Made by a program: the position numbers and the translations under genes. Positions 1 to 11,000 of a stretch of 64,000 bases of DNA are shown one piece after another. Numbering within the stretch: position 1 is the first letter of the stretch; each line of letters opens with the position of its first letter. The stretch is from Micractinium sp. NFX-FRZ (Eukaryota > Chlorophyta > Trebouxiophyceae > Chlorellales > Chlorellaceae): positions 1 through 64,000 of the forward strand of contig JAPTJF010000079.1 of the NCBI GenBank assembly GCA_029339195.1, read 5' to 3'. The notes below the pieces were generated by a model, which was not told the origin of the DNA, did no database searches, and saw only the letters and a program-made list of their open reading frames with translations.

Positions 1-406
1 GGCGGTGGAACGCCCCTGCAAGGCTGGCCGATGCCGGCTTCAGCGAACAGGAGCCCGGGCGGTTGGCTGCGGGTCCTAAATAATACATTTACAGGGTAGG
101 AAGCTTTTTCTGGGAGGCGCGGGTGAATCACGCGGAAATGAGGGGGAATTCGGGTTCGTCGCGCCCAGCTGGCGGGCGGGAGCTGGGATGCGCCATCAAC
201 AGTGAGGGGATGCAGCTGGTTGAAGTGGCATGAAGCTACCGGCTGCTGCACAGAAGGACAGGCTTGCCGCGTTGGAATCCCGGCCGATACAGTTCCGCCT
301 GTTGATTAGCTCGAGCTCTGCAGCCGTGGCAAACTGCTCTGCACGCCTTGGACACTGTCGGCGTCTCGTCCTCGTTTCGGTCTGCCCGCTACCACCCCAT
401 ACGAGC
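1..406. promoter_or_regulatory. Upstream region of the DUF4242 gene
   Basis: The 406 bases before the first ATG contain an AT-richer patch near 76-92 (aaataatacatttaca) that could serve as a core promoter element. I see no upstream exon with a convincing splice junction. The label rests on position only. Confidence 0.3.
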
Positions 407-1426
407 ATGACTGCCCCAAGCGCGCCGCTGCGCCGCTTCGTGATTGTGCGAGACATGCCTGGCGTGGGCAACTCGTCTGCCGCTGAGCTGGCGGGCGCCG
501 CCAAGGTGCGGCACTGACCTCACAACAAGGGCCCTCAGGGGAGGCTCCCTGGCGTGAGGCTGCTGGACCTCAGGCTTATTGTAATCCTGGTAGCAAGCAC
601 AACGTGCCCTGGCCTGCGGACGAATTGGCACTGAAAGACGCCTCTGCCTGCAGAACTCGTGCGACGCCCTGCGCCGCGTCGGCACTGACCAAGTGCAGTG
701 GCAGTGCTCCTACCTGTCCGAAAACCGGTGAGAGTGCGCGCCTGGCCAAGCGCCAGGCACGCTTGGTGGCAAGCAGCGGGCTGGCTTCAAGGCAGTTTGC
801 TGCCTCACAGCGGCCCTGCCCACCTACGAATGCAGTCCCCGCACCCCCATCTCTTGTGCAGCGCTGGCGCAAGAATCCGCTGGTCTCCCTGGACCCTCGA
901 TTCCCACCCCCTCTCTGTCCCTTCACCTCCTCACGCAGCCCCGTACTCATCTCTCTGACTACTTGCTCACCGCAGCATACCATCAGTGATCGTCTCCACA
1001 TGTCTGCATCCCTCTCACCCCCTCCTCAAGCAGCACCTACTGCATCTACCTGGCAACATCTGAGGAGGCCATCAAGAGGCACGCAGAGGAGGCAGGCATT
1101 CCTGCCAACCAGAGTGAGTGACGAGCCCAGTGTGCCAGGAAGAGAGAGGGAATGATGAGAGGAGTTAGTAGCCAAGGAAGCTGCAGAGGTGGCTGACCAG
1201 CGAGAGTGGCTGATCAGCGAGCTGTGAGCGAGCTGCAGAGCTGCAGGCACCAGTCACTGGTGCCTGCACGGTGGCAGGGCTGCGTGCAGCCGCAGGATGA
1301 GGCCAGTAATGCCAGCTGCTGCTGCTGTCACAACAGAGCCTCCTTTTCCCCCTGTATTTCCCACATCCAGTCGAGGAAGTGAAGACAATTTTGGACCCCA
1401 CCAACGCCGGCAATGCCGCCAGCTGA
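407..1426 (+). CDS. DUF4242 (SCO4226-like) small protein, 4 exons
   Basis: Four exons (407-505, 654-727, 1034-1113, 1371-1426) join in phase to a protein of about 102 residues. The order of motifs is that of the DUF4242 family: FVIVRDMPGVG near the N-terminus, then NSCDALRRVG, a Tyr-rich strand (TYCIYLA), a helix with EEAIKRHAEEAGIPAN, and the C-terminal VEEVKTILDPT. The family is a small ferredoxin-like fold; one bacterial member (SCO4226) binds nickel, so a metal-binding role is possible but not shown here. The ATG at 407 opens the first exon and the length equals the family's usual length, so the gene looks complete. Introns are 150-310 nt with GT-AG ends. A TGTAA signal follows at 1657. 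The physiological role is unknown. Confidence 0.85.
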
Positions 1427-1656
1427 TCAGGCCCGGCAGGCATTGCCACCACGGCTCGATGCCACGCGGCACTGGGGCAGGTTTAGCAGCGGCGGCCGTT
1501 CCCGCGGCGAGTGCCTTTGCAGTGGCGCATGTTCTCACATCGGCGTAACCTTGTCGAGGGGAAGTCCTCGCCTGTTTGTTCGAGCTCGCTACCATTTCAG
1601 CAAGCCCCTCCCGCTCTGTACATGCCCACCCTGCCCCGTGAGTGCACTTCCGGCTC

Positions 1657-1661
1657 TGTAA
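1657..1661 (+). terminator. TGTAA polyadenylation signal of the DUF4242 gene
   Basis: TGTAA lies 231 bases after the stop codon at 1426. TGTAA is the usual poly(A) signal of chlorophyte algae. Confidence 0.55.
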
Positions 1662-1667
1662 CCTGGC

Positions 1668-1672
1668 TTACA
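1668..1672 (-). terminator. Possible TGTAA signal of the F-box/LRR gene on the minus strand
   Basis: TTACA on the plus strand (TGTAA on minus) lies about 510 bases beyond the stop at 2184 and only 7 bases from the plus-strand TGTAA of the convergent gene. If both are used, the two transcripts would meet or overlap here. The stretch 1427-2183 holds no other recognisable gene. Confidence 0.35.
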
Positions 1673-2183
1673 TATGCTCAGGTGTTACGTGTTGATCTTG
1701 ACAGCTGAAGCGTGCTAGCAGAATGTATCTAGCAGGCAGTCTTGGGGGGGGGTGGCCCGCGTTGACACCGGAAGCAGAAGTGGCAGACAGATACAGTGGC
1801 TGTGAGCCCGACTGGTGCTAGCATGCTTACGCCCCACCGGTGGGGTGGCAAGCCGATCAAATGCAGGTGTAGGAAGCAAGGCAAATCAATGGACAGGGTG
1901 TGCAAGGGCTGCTGCTGGCCCACGGCGAACCCCAGGTGAGGCTGCTAAGAATGCCAAGGAATGGCCATGATTCATCAATGTAACTGATTCATGCTGGCTG
2001 TTGCCCACTCCGAGTGGCCAGCTGAGCCAAGAAGTGCAGGCCAGGCACCGGCAGCAAGGGCCGGGTGCCTTGGCTGGAAAGAAATGAAGAATGAGGAGAG
2101 AAGGAGGAGAAGTGAAATGTGCAAGCGCCAGAACTGGGTGATGAGAAAAGCGCACAAAATTTAACAAGGCCCATTGCAGCACC

Positions 2184-4417
2184 TCACTCAATGTGCAGCT
2201 GTGGCGCTGCGCGCGCCAGGCAGGCCACCGCCGCTGCCGAGCTGCACGCCCCCAGCGCCAGCCGGCGCAGCATAGGCAGGCGGGCTGCCAGCGCCGCTGC
2301 CTCATCAGTGCTCAATCCCAGGCCTGGGTTGCCTGTGAGAGACAGGCTGGTAAGGGTGGTGGAGGGACCCAGCTCCGGGAGCTGGGTGAGGTGGTTGCGA
2401 TCCAAGCCCAGGTGGCACAGGCCTGCAGGCAGGCAGGCAGAGGAGGGGCAGATGGAGGGGCAGGTGGAACAATTGGGCAGGCCACACGCAGCCACCCTGT
2501 CCCGACTGCACGTGCTCCACACTGGCAAACATATGGCCTGATTGGGCAACAGAAGGCAGTTCGGTGTGGGGGCAGTACAGGGCTTCCCCCCACCTGCGCT
2601 GCACGCCAGGCGGGGCAGCCGCGCCAGCTGGCAGCTGCGCAGATCCAGCTCCCTCAGCGAGCTCAGCCAGCCCACCGATGCTGGCAGTCCGGCCGAGAGA
2701 TCGCAGGAGCTGACAGCCAGGCGGCGGAGGCTGGGCATGCCAGCCAGCCCAACAAGCGCTGCCTGCAACCCGCCGGCGCTGCCCTCTGCAGGCTGGCACT
2801 GCATGAGCGAGAGCGCTGTGACAGCTGCCAGCTGCGCTGCCTGCTGCCATGTGGCAGCTGCCAGGAAGCTGTCCGCAATGCTGACGCGCCGCACCGGGGC
2901 GCCGGCGCCCTGCAGCGCCTGCAGCACGGCTGGCACGCTGCTGTCGGCACGCTCCAAGTGCATGCCGCTGAGGCAGAGCTCGTCGCTGTGCTCCCCGCTG
3001 TCGCCAGCTGTGGCACTGATGTCAGCACTGCAGCTGTGCTGGCTGGCCCTGACTGCGCCTCCGGGAAGCTGCAAGAGGAGGAGAGAGGGCATGGGAGCGA
3101 GGTTTGTGGAGGAATGGGGGGCTGCGAACAGTGCATGCTGGCAAGGAGGCTGCAAATGGCGCATGCTGGTCCTGCCTTTATGTGTGCCTGTGCCATGCTA
3201 TGGTGATGGGCGCTGGGCAAAGCTCGTAGCAGCGGAGCGGCGGCACAAGCAGCAGCAGCGGCACAAGCAGCAGCAGAGGCAGAGGGCCTCTGCACTGAGG
3301 GCCCGCACCTCCCACACCACCAGACCCTCACCCTCCACATCTCAAGATGGCCCCCTGCCTGACCCACCTGAAGCAGAGGTGAGGCAAAGAGCGCGCGGCG
3401 GCGGAAGGGGAACCAATCCCCGGGCAGCAGGGGCAGTCCTGCTGGCGAGGCCTCCTCCTCAGAAAGCTGCAGCTCTTCTAGCTTGGAGAGGGCCACCAGG
3501 GGGGCCATGTCTGGCAGAGGGCGCTGGGAGGACAGCGCCAGTTGTGTGAGGTTGGCCAGGCTGGCGATCGCAGCGGGCATGTCGGGCGCCAGCTGGCTGG
3601 TGAGGAGGGACAGCGAGGCTAGGCCCTGCGCAAGCTGAGGCAGCACCCAGCTGGCGTTGGACGGCAGGGCGGCCCCCAGGCTGCCAAGCTGAAGGCTGGA
3701 GAGGTGCGGGAAGCGAGGCAGCGCGCGCGCCGCGGCCGCCGTCACCGCCGCGCTTCGGCTGGTGCTGTGCACGCTGCGCAGCATGCCTGCCGGGGCCAGC
3801 ATGCACAGCAGGTCTGTCAGGGCCTCCGTGCCGCCCACGCTGCACACGAGGTGCTGCACTGCTGGAGCCACGCGCTGCGCCAGCCACAGCTTGCCACCCA
3901 GCCACTGCTCACGGTGTGCCATGCTGTGCTGCGCGTGCTGTGCATCGCTGACAAAGAGCGTGCGCCACAGCCCTGCTGCCGTTGGGCTGCACACGACGCG
4001 TGCCCAGCGGGTGCAAACCCGCGCCATGGCGGGGCCGGCAGCCGAGGGCGCCGCTGGGGCTGTGAGAGCGATGATGCGACCCAAGCAGCTGTCTGGGAGA
4101 GCATGGATGTGTGTGCCGCTGACTGTGGGAGCGCTGGTGCTGCTGCTGCTAAAGATGCCGTCAGATAGGCGCGTGTTGCTCACAGTGTCTGGATCAGTGG
4201 CTGCTACGCTGAGGGCGGCGGCGGGACCGTCCGCCGGTGCGAGCGCCGGGGCGGACGGTGCTTCTGCGGCCTCCTGGCTGCTCGGAGCGCTGCCACTGTT
4301 GCTGTTGCTGTTGCCCGCGACGACTGTGCTTCTGCTGCGCTCGCTGCTGCCTCCCACGAGGGACTTGCGCGAGGAGGAGGACGCGGCGGGCGCCTCGATT
4401 ATGCGTACCCGGGGCAT
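2184..4417 (-). CDS. F-box-like leucine-rich-repeat protein
   Basis: Three exons (4417-3368, 3068-2594, 2422-2184) give about 587 residues. The first ~90 residues are Ser/Ala-rich and probably disordered. An F-box-like stretch follows (ALPDSCLGRIIAL, then ARVCTRWARVV and LWRTLFV). The rest is built of leucine-rich repeats, for example LSSLQLGSL, LTQLALSSQ, LRRLAVSSC, LRELDLRSC and LTSLSLTGN, up to the end at LHIE. F-box/LRR proteins are substrate adaptors of SCF ubiquitin ligases; the substrate cannot be inferred. The ATG at 4417 starts the long first exon. Both introns have GT-AG ends and keep phase (0 and 1). A very similar domain plan recurs at 54991-57114. Confidence 0.8.
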
Positions 4418-5083
4418 GGCCTTGAGAAGCTAAGCCCTCCAAAAGGTTCAAACAGACGCTCGAGGCTGCTGGGAAACTGGCAGCGACCTTCCAGTACGCC
4501 CAGCTGGTCTGTGCTGGGTTCGGGCAGAGGCCCCAGAAATTGCTGGCAGAGTGCTGGTGCTGCACAAGGAAAGGCGGAGGGGCGTGAGGGAGGCATTGGC
4601 ACTGCCGAGGTGCACACGCCGAGGTGCCCGGTGGCCTTCCCAACCCGCCCACCGCACCTACACCCGCCGTCCACCTTGCACATCGCATTGCAGCACCCCC
4701 ACCAGGGCCCGACCAGTGTCCCACACTGATCTTCCAATATATGCACATGTTATATTTGGCAGCCAATCAGTACTAGTGTCAGCATGCTCAGACACGCGCT
4801 GGCACACCTCCCGCAGCAGCTGCAGCCTGCCAACGAGGTTTGCATCCAGTGATGTCGCATGCTACAGTTCAAACCATAATCGAACTCGCTCAACTGCTGC
4901 TGCCAAGACTCATATCAAGTACACACAGATAAGTGCATGGAACATTGCAGAGTGGGAGGCAAGCGGGATCGCAAGTGCTCGCTCTGTGCATGTTCCTTAC
5001 ACACAACCGAGGCTTGGAGCCATGCCTACAATTGGCTGCATGGCGCCCGCTCATCTCCCTGTCTTCTCTCAGACTTTTGTCCC
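4418..5083. other. Intergenic: F-box/LRR promoter side and ABCG 3' end
   Basis: No coding exon is supported here. An AT-rich patch near 4735-4757 may be part of the promoter of the minus-strand gene that starts at 4417. The transporter's poly(A) signal lies at 4997-5001. Confidence 0.4.
4997..5001 (-). terminator. TGTAA polyadenylation signal of the ABCG transporter
   Basis: TTACA on plus (TGTAA on minus), 83 bases beyond the stop codon ending at 5084. Confidence 0.55.
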
Positions 5084-8000
5084 TCACATGCGCGCCGTCT
5101 TGCGCCGCAGCACCACATACACCGCAGCCCTGAGGGCCACCACAAAGGCGATCAGGATGAAGGCGTCGCGCAGGGCGTCGCCCTGGCTGCTGGGGTCCTG
5201 GGGCAGCGCCAGCGACCGCTGCAGGCTGCATTACCGGGGAGGGGGCGGGAGGGGGCGGGGGAGCATTCAGCCAGGCACGGTGAGGCAGCAGAAGAGTGCA
5301 GCGGGCGCTGGGTCAAGCGTAATTCATCGTCATGCCACTGCTAGCCCAACTCAACCTTCTGCTGGCATGCCCCTGCCCGACTCCAATGAACACCCCACAA
5401 CCGTCTCACTTGTCCACTGGGACGCAGTAGGGGTCGGAGTCGGGGCTGGCGGGGTTGGTCTGGGCGCACGCGTCGGCGGCGGTGGGGTTGGTGCAGCTGT
5501 AGGCGGTGCGTGCGCCTCCGTCAAACTCGATGAAGAGCAGGATTTGGAGGGCGTAAAACACGTAGCTGAGGTACTTCATCCACGCCAGCCTGGCAGGGGA
5601 GATGGGGAGACGCTCGAGGTGCGCAGTGTGGGCGGTGGCGGTGGGGCAGCAGGTGCAGCAGCCAGGTGCAGCAGCTAGGCTGGAGTTGCAGGCGCCGGGC
5701 CAGGGGGGTGGACAGACTGCAGCCAGCAGGCCGCAGAGCAGCACAGCACATCACAGCACGCCACAGCACGCGCGTCAGCTCGACCAACCCATCCACACAG
5801 CCGCCCACTCACCAGGCGGGCAGGTTCACAACAAAGAATCCGCCAGTGAGCACCATGACCTGCCGGGGAGCAGTGGGGGGTGCAGCGGATGCAGACGAGG
5901 GGAAGGCGGTGGGGGCTGGAAGGTGCAGTCGGGAGGGACAGGAGATGGGGCGCGCGTGCGGAAGAAAGGAGCTGCGGTGCGCGCACTGCCGAGTGATCCC
6001 AACACGCTCGCCGCCGCACTGCTGCGCCGCCCGGCCGAGCTGGCGGCTGAGTTGGCAAAGGGGCTCACCATCATGGTGACTGAAGCAATGGTCTGAGCGG
6101 TCTTTGGGTTCATGGTCGCCACGCCCAGCAGCAGGCCGATGGACTGCAGGGCAGCGCGGGAGGGAGGAGGGCAGACAAAAGCTGGCAGCTTGCTACATGC
6201 AGGTGCTCCCAGAGATGGCACTGCTTGCCTGCCCTGACCTCGCCACCCCGGCATGACCAGCCCCTCGGGCCCGCTCCCGGACACACGCCCAGGTCCTGCC
6301 CATGTCTGGCCAGGGCACCCGCTGTACCCGAAGCTGCCCTGCCCCTGGCCCCTGACCCGCCGTGCTCCCGCCCCACCTGAGCGACCAGAATGGACAGCAG
6401 GCAGACGCCCCAGATGCCAAAGAAGGCACCAGCGTTGTAGCGCAGGCCTGGCATGGAGCGGGGCATCACAGAGAAAACGAGGCGTGAGCCGCACGGCAGG
6501 CAGGCAGGCAGGCAGGTGAGCGGGCATACGGGCGGGGGTGGCAGGGCAGGCAGGCTGGCATGCGGGCTGCCCCGTCCTGTGACAAGGCAACACAGGCTCA
6601 TGGCCACACGTGCATTTCTCATTGAGATGCCTCCCCTTTCGCAACCATGTCTTCTCACCTGCCATGAAGTACACAATGAAGAGGAACATCTGCACGGAAG
6701 AGGGTGACAGATAGGCAGGACCTGGTAGGCAGGACCAGGTATGAGGTGCCAACCTTGCAAATCAAAGGGGCAGAGCTGCGGAGACGCGACGAGTGCAAGA
6801 ATCCGTCAGGAAGGCAGCGGCACACCCGTGGCCATTTTGGTGTCATGCCGGGAGTGTGGGCTCACCGAGGGCAGGGCGAGGCTCATGGGCAGGTCGCTGA
6901 GCGTGCGGGCCACAAAGAAAGCAGACAGCCTGCGTTGGGGTGCGCGGGGTGGGGAGCGGAGTGCGCTGAGGGCCGGCGGCGAGGATGGAGGCAAAAGGGG
7001 CACAGGGCGTGCGCACATGGGCAACACCGCACCCAGGGGGGCAGCGGATTTGCCACTGCATCCCACTCCCTGCATTGTATATTCACACTACAAACCGAAA
7101 CAAATTGTACCGAAACAAAATGCCCCATGTACGTGTGCTTGCCTGTACATGCCGGAGGCGCGCTCTTTCAGCATGTGCTTGTACTCATCCTGCAGTACAG
7201 TACAGTACAGGGGGCAGAGGGAAGTGACCGCTGGCAGAAGAAGGGTGGGCCACAGGCCGGGCCTGGTGTGGGCCACTGCCCGGCTCCAGCTCCACTCGTG
7301 GCCTGGGCAGCTGACAAGAACTGCACATCAGGCCCGGCCCGGCCGGTGCTCAACGCCCCAGTGATTCCCTGTGGCGCAGTGTGGTGCAATGTCTTGTTGT
7401 CGTAGCACACCTCACCGGGAACGTGAAGAGCGCCGAGAAGAGCGCCTTGAAGGAGGTGAAGAGGAGGACGAAGAAGAGGAAGCCCAGCACGTTGCGCGCG
7501 CTGCAAGCAGGGCACCGAGTGTAGCGGTTGGGAAGCGCTGTCCCATCATTGTATCATTGTATGATACAATCCGAGACTTCAGTTTCAGGACATCAACACA
7601 GGCAGCCCTGCACCCCACGTCCTGGCTGGAGCCGTGCTGACGCACAGACAGGTTTGCAGGGGCAGGGGGCTGCCCCCTTGCTTTTGCTTGTTGGGGTGCA
7701 CAAAATCTGGCACAGGCACCTGCCCCCCCGGCCAGCCCGCCGGCCCATCCTCAAGCCTCACGCACCCGATCAGCGAGGTGTCCTGCCCCACTTGCAGCCA
7801 GAAGAGGCCCGCCAGCACGGCGATGAGCAGGAACTGGATGATGTCCTGGGAGCTCATCGACTGCACTCGAGGAAGGGGTGGCAATGATAGGTGGGTGGCC
7901 GGGGCACAGGTAAGCGGGCAGCAAGGGCGAGACTGAACCGGGAAACCGAGGGTGGCCTCCTTGCCATGGGCAGGGGCGTGTGCGCAGGCAGCTGCAGGCT

Positions 8001-11000
8001 GGCGACTGATGCACATCCATTTGAGCCATCAGCCAGGCCCGTCCCGAGGGTAACGAGCTTGCTTGCGCAGCTGAGGCAGCCCTCCATATCTCCGCACCTC
8101 GAAGCGGCGGGTCTTCAGTGAGCGGCGGAAGAGGAGCGACACCTGCGTGCCAAACGAGGCGCCCCACCGACGCTCCGGGTGAGGCGCCCCCTCGCTGCCA
8201 TTGGACTGACCCTTGCCTCCGCGCGCATCCAGCACTGCGACACGGAAGAGGGGAAAACAGGAGGCAAATGTTAACATGGAGCGGGGACCACCTTGCCACC
8301 TGCCTGCCTGCACAGACAAGAGCAGGTGACAACGCCAATGCACCACCTCTTCCCATGCTGCACCTGCATCCCAACCAGTGGCCCCACCTGTGACGCCGTC
8401 CAGGCCCGCCCCCGCCGGGCTGTGGTGCTTGGGGCTCCCCTCCTCGCTGCCGCTGCCGCTGCCGCTGCTGCCCAGGGTGGCAGCTGAGTCAGCGACAGGT
8501 GTCAGTGCCGCTGACTTGGCGCCGAAGGGCGCGTCTTTCAGGATGCCGCCGTGGCTGGGGTCGGCTGATGGAGACGGCGGCTGCAGAAGCAGGGGAGCGA
8601 CAGGCCACGGTCATTACATGCGACGCACCACAGCGTGGGCAGCAGGCACCGCACATTACCTCAGCGTGGGCAGCAGGCACCGCACACCTCGGCGTGGCTG
8701 CACATGCAGGCACCCCTCTTCCTTTGCCCTCCTTCCTCCAGTCCTTCCCCTTCTCCCGCATGCACCACTCACCCTTCCCACCTGTCCGGGGGCAAAGCCA
8801 TCCAGCGGGCGCAGCTTCAGGAAGGCCTCCGACTGCCCCACCAGGTAAGCCCGCGTCTCCTCGCCGTCCCTGCAAGTTTCTCGGTGGAGGGGGGAAGCGC
8901 TTGCTTCTGGTGAGCGTCAATGGATAACATCTATGGGCAGGGGCTCAAGGCACGCCCCACCAAGTATGCCGCATCTCCTGCCCGTCCTGCAAACGCCATA
9001 GGGCCAAGTGCACACACGTGCAGAGGCGGCAAAACACTGGCGCTGTCAAGCACTGAATATGGGTGTCAGGCCTAGCAACATGTCCGAAGCTCGCATGCTG
9101 GCACAACAGCACTCGTCAGCCAGTGTACAAACACGCCCCGTGGATGCCAGGGACACCCGGCCTGCTGACCTGGCATCCGTGGCCACGTCACCATTGGCCA
9201 GGTCCAGCGCAAAATCGGCCAGGCTCTGGCCGTAGGGCAGCGGGTAGCCCATGCCGGCAAACCACTGGTCGGCGGCAGCTGCTTCGCCGTAGTACATGAC
9301 GTGGCCCTGCAAAGCAGGTGGGCAGAGTGACGAATGGGGGCTGAGCAAGAAAGGGCCGGCTCAGAGGAGAGAGCGGCAGACGTGAGTAGATGGGTGGGGC
9401 AGGCGAGAGGCACGCTTGCACCACCGTGTCGAGAGAGGGATGTGCAAAATACCCCCTTACATGAGAAGGAGCAGCTCGTCGAGCTGCTGGGGGGCTCTTG
9501 TACTGCCAGGTTGACCCTGGCATCACTCGCAACCAAAATGAAACCCCTACCTGGCTGGGCAGCAGCCGCAGCGTGCCAACCTGTTGATAGAGCCAAAACT
9601 GCTCCTGCCCCGCCTTGCCCACCACTTGGAAAGTAATAGACCCTTGCCCACCTGGCTGAGCAGCAGGAGCTTGTCCAGCTGCTGGTAGAGGCGAGAGGAG
9701 GGCTGGTGGATGGTGGCCACCACAGCGCGCCCGCCCCCCGCCAGGTGGCGCAGCGTGCGCAGCACGTGCATGCTGGTGCTGGCGTCCAGCCCAGAGGTGG
9801 GCTCGTCCTGGGCGCCGGGGAAGGATAAGGAATATGGAGGGATGAGGGGGGCGACGAGGGTTGGAAGGATGAAGGGGTGACGCGTGTTGAGAGAGGGTCA
9901 GGAAGGGTACGCAAAGCGTGACAACGAGGCAGGTCGGGAGCAGGCTGGGGCTCACAGAAGCAGGCGAAATGGCGCTTGCTTGGGGGAGGTGCGCTGCCAA
10001 GGTGTGCTGACAACACACGGGCGCCCTGCTTTCCTACCCCTAACACCCCTCATGCCTCCCTTTCCTCCCCCTCTCCCCATGCCGCCCCCAGGTCTCCCCC
10101 TTTGCCTCCCGCTCTCACCACCCCTCTCCTCGCCCCATGCGGCTCTCACCAGCATGAGCACTGACGGATCGATGAGCAGCTCCACGCCGATGGAGCAGCG
10201 CTTGCGCTCCCCGCCTGAGATGCCCTTGCGCATGAAGCCGCCTGCACCCAGGGAGGGGAGGGCGGGGAGGGAGGGGGGGGAGGAGCGGCAAACAGGTTGA
10301 ATCAAGGTGGCTGGATGGCGCCCAGCTACGCCCCATCCCCAGCGCTGCCACCGCTCCAGGCCGTTTGACTTCTCATTTTGGGTTGGTGCTAACTCCAACC
10401 ACCCAACTTCTACGGAAGCCGCTCACACAGCCTGCCAGGCTGGCAACGGCAGGCCAGCTGCTCCGTCATCAAGCAAGGGGCACTCACCGATGATTGTGTC
10501 CCTGCAGTGCCCCAGGCCCAGCGCCGCCACCACGGTGTCTATGCGCCCCAGCTTCTCCCCCCGGCTCATCTCGCGGGGCAGGCGCAGGAAGGCGGCGTAG
10601 TGCTGCAGGGGAGGGATGCGGGGGAAGAAGGCACAGGTCGGCGACAGGTGAAAGGGAGCAGCGATGCAGGCACCTGTTGCACGAGCGATGCCTGCAGGAA
10701 GGCAGCGTGTGGCGGCAGGTGGTCGGGTGGGTGGGTGGAGCTGAGGGAAGGGAGGGGTCAACCTGCAACAGGGCGGGCGTCAGTAGGAGAAGGAGAAGGA
10801 GGACGAAGACGACTAGGGGTGCCGTGGCCAATGGCGGGTGAAGGCAGGGGTAGCGGGGAGCGGCAGGCAAGCGGCACGGGTGTGCGAGCTGGCAGCGGTG
10901 CCGGCAGGCAGTGCAGGACAGCTGTCGCCAAGGCCATTCCCTCACCCACCCGTGTGCCCGCCCGCCCCCCAACCCCCCAACCCACCAGAGTCTCCTGAAC

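Noticed and set aside
2193..3549. Long plus-strand open frames opposite the F-box/LRR gene
   Set aside because: They are antisense shadows in GC-rich coding sequence, Cys/Arg/Gln-rich and without motifs, whereas the minus strand encodes regular LRRs.
6487..6520. GGCA repeats as a CRISPR-like array
   Set aside because: Simple tetranucleotide slippage without spacers, in a nuclear intron.
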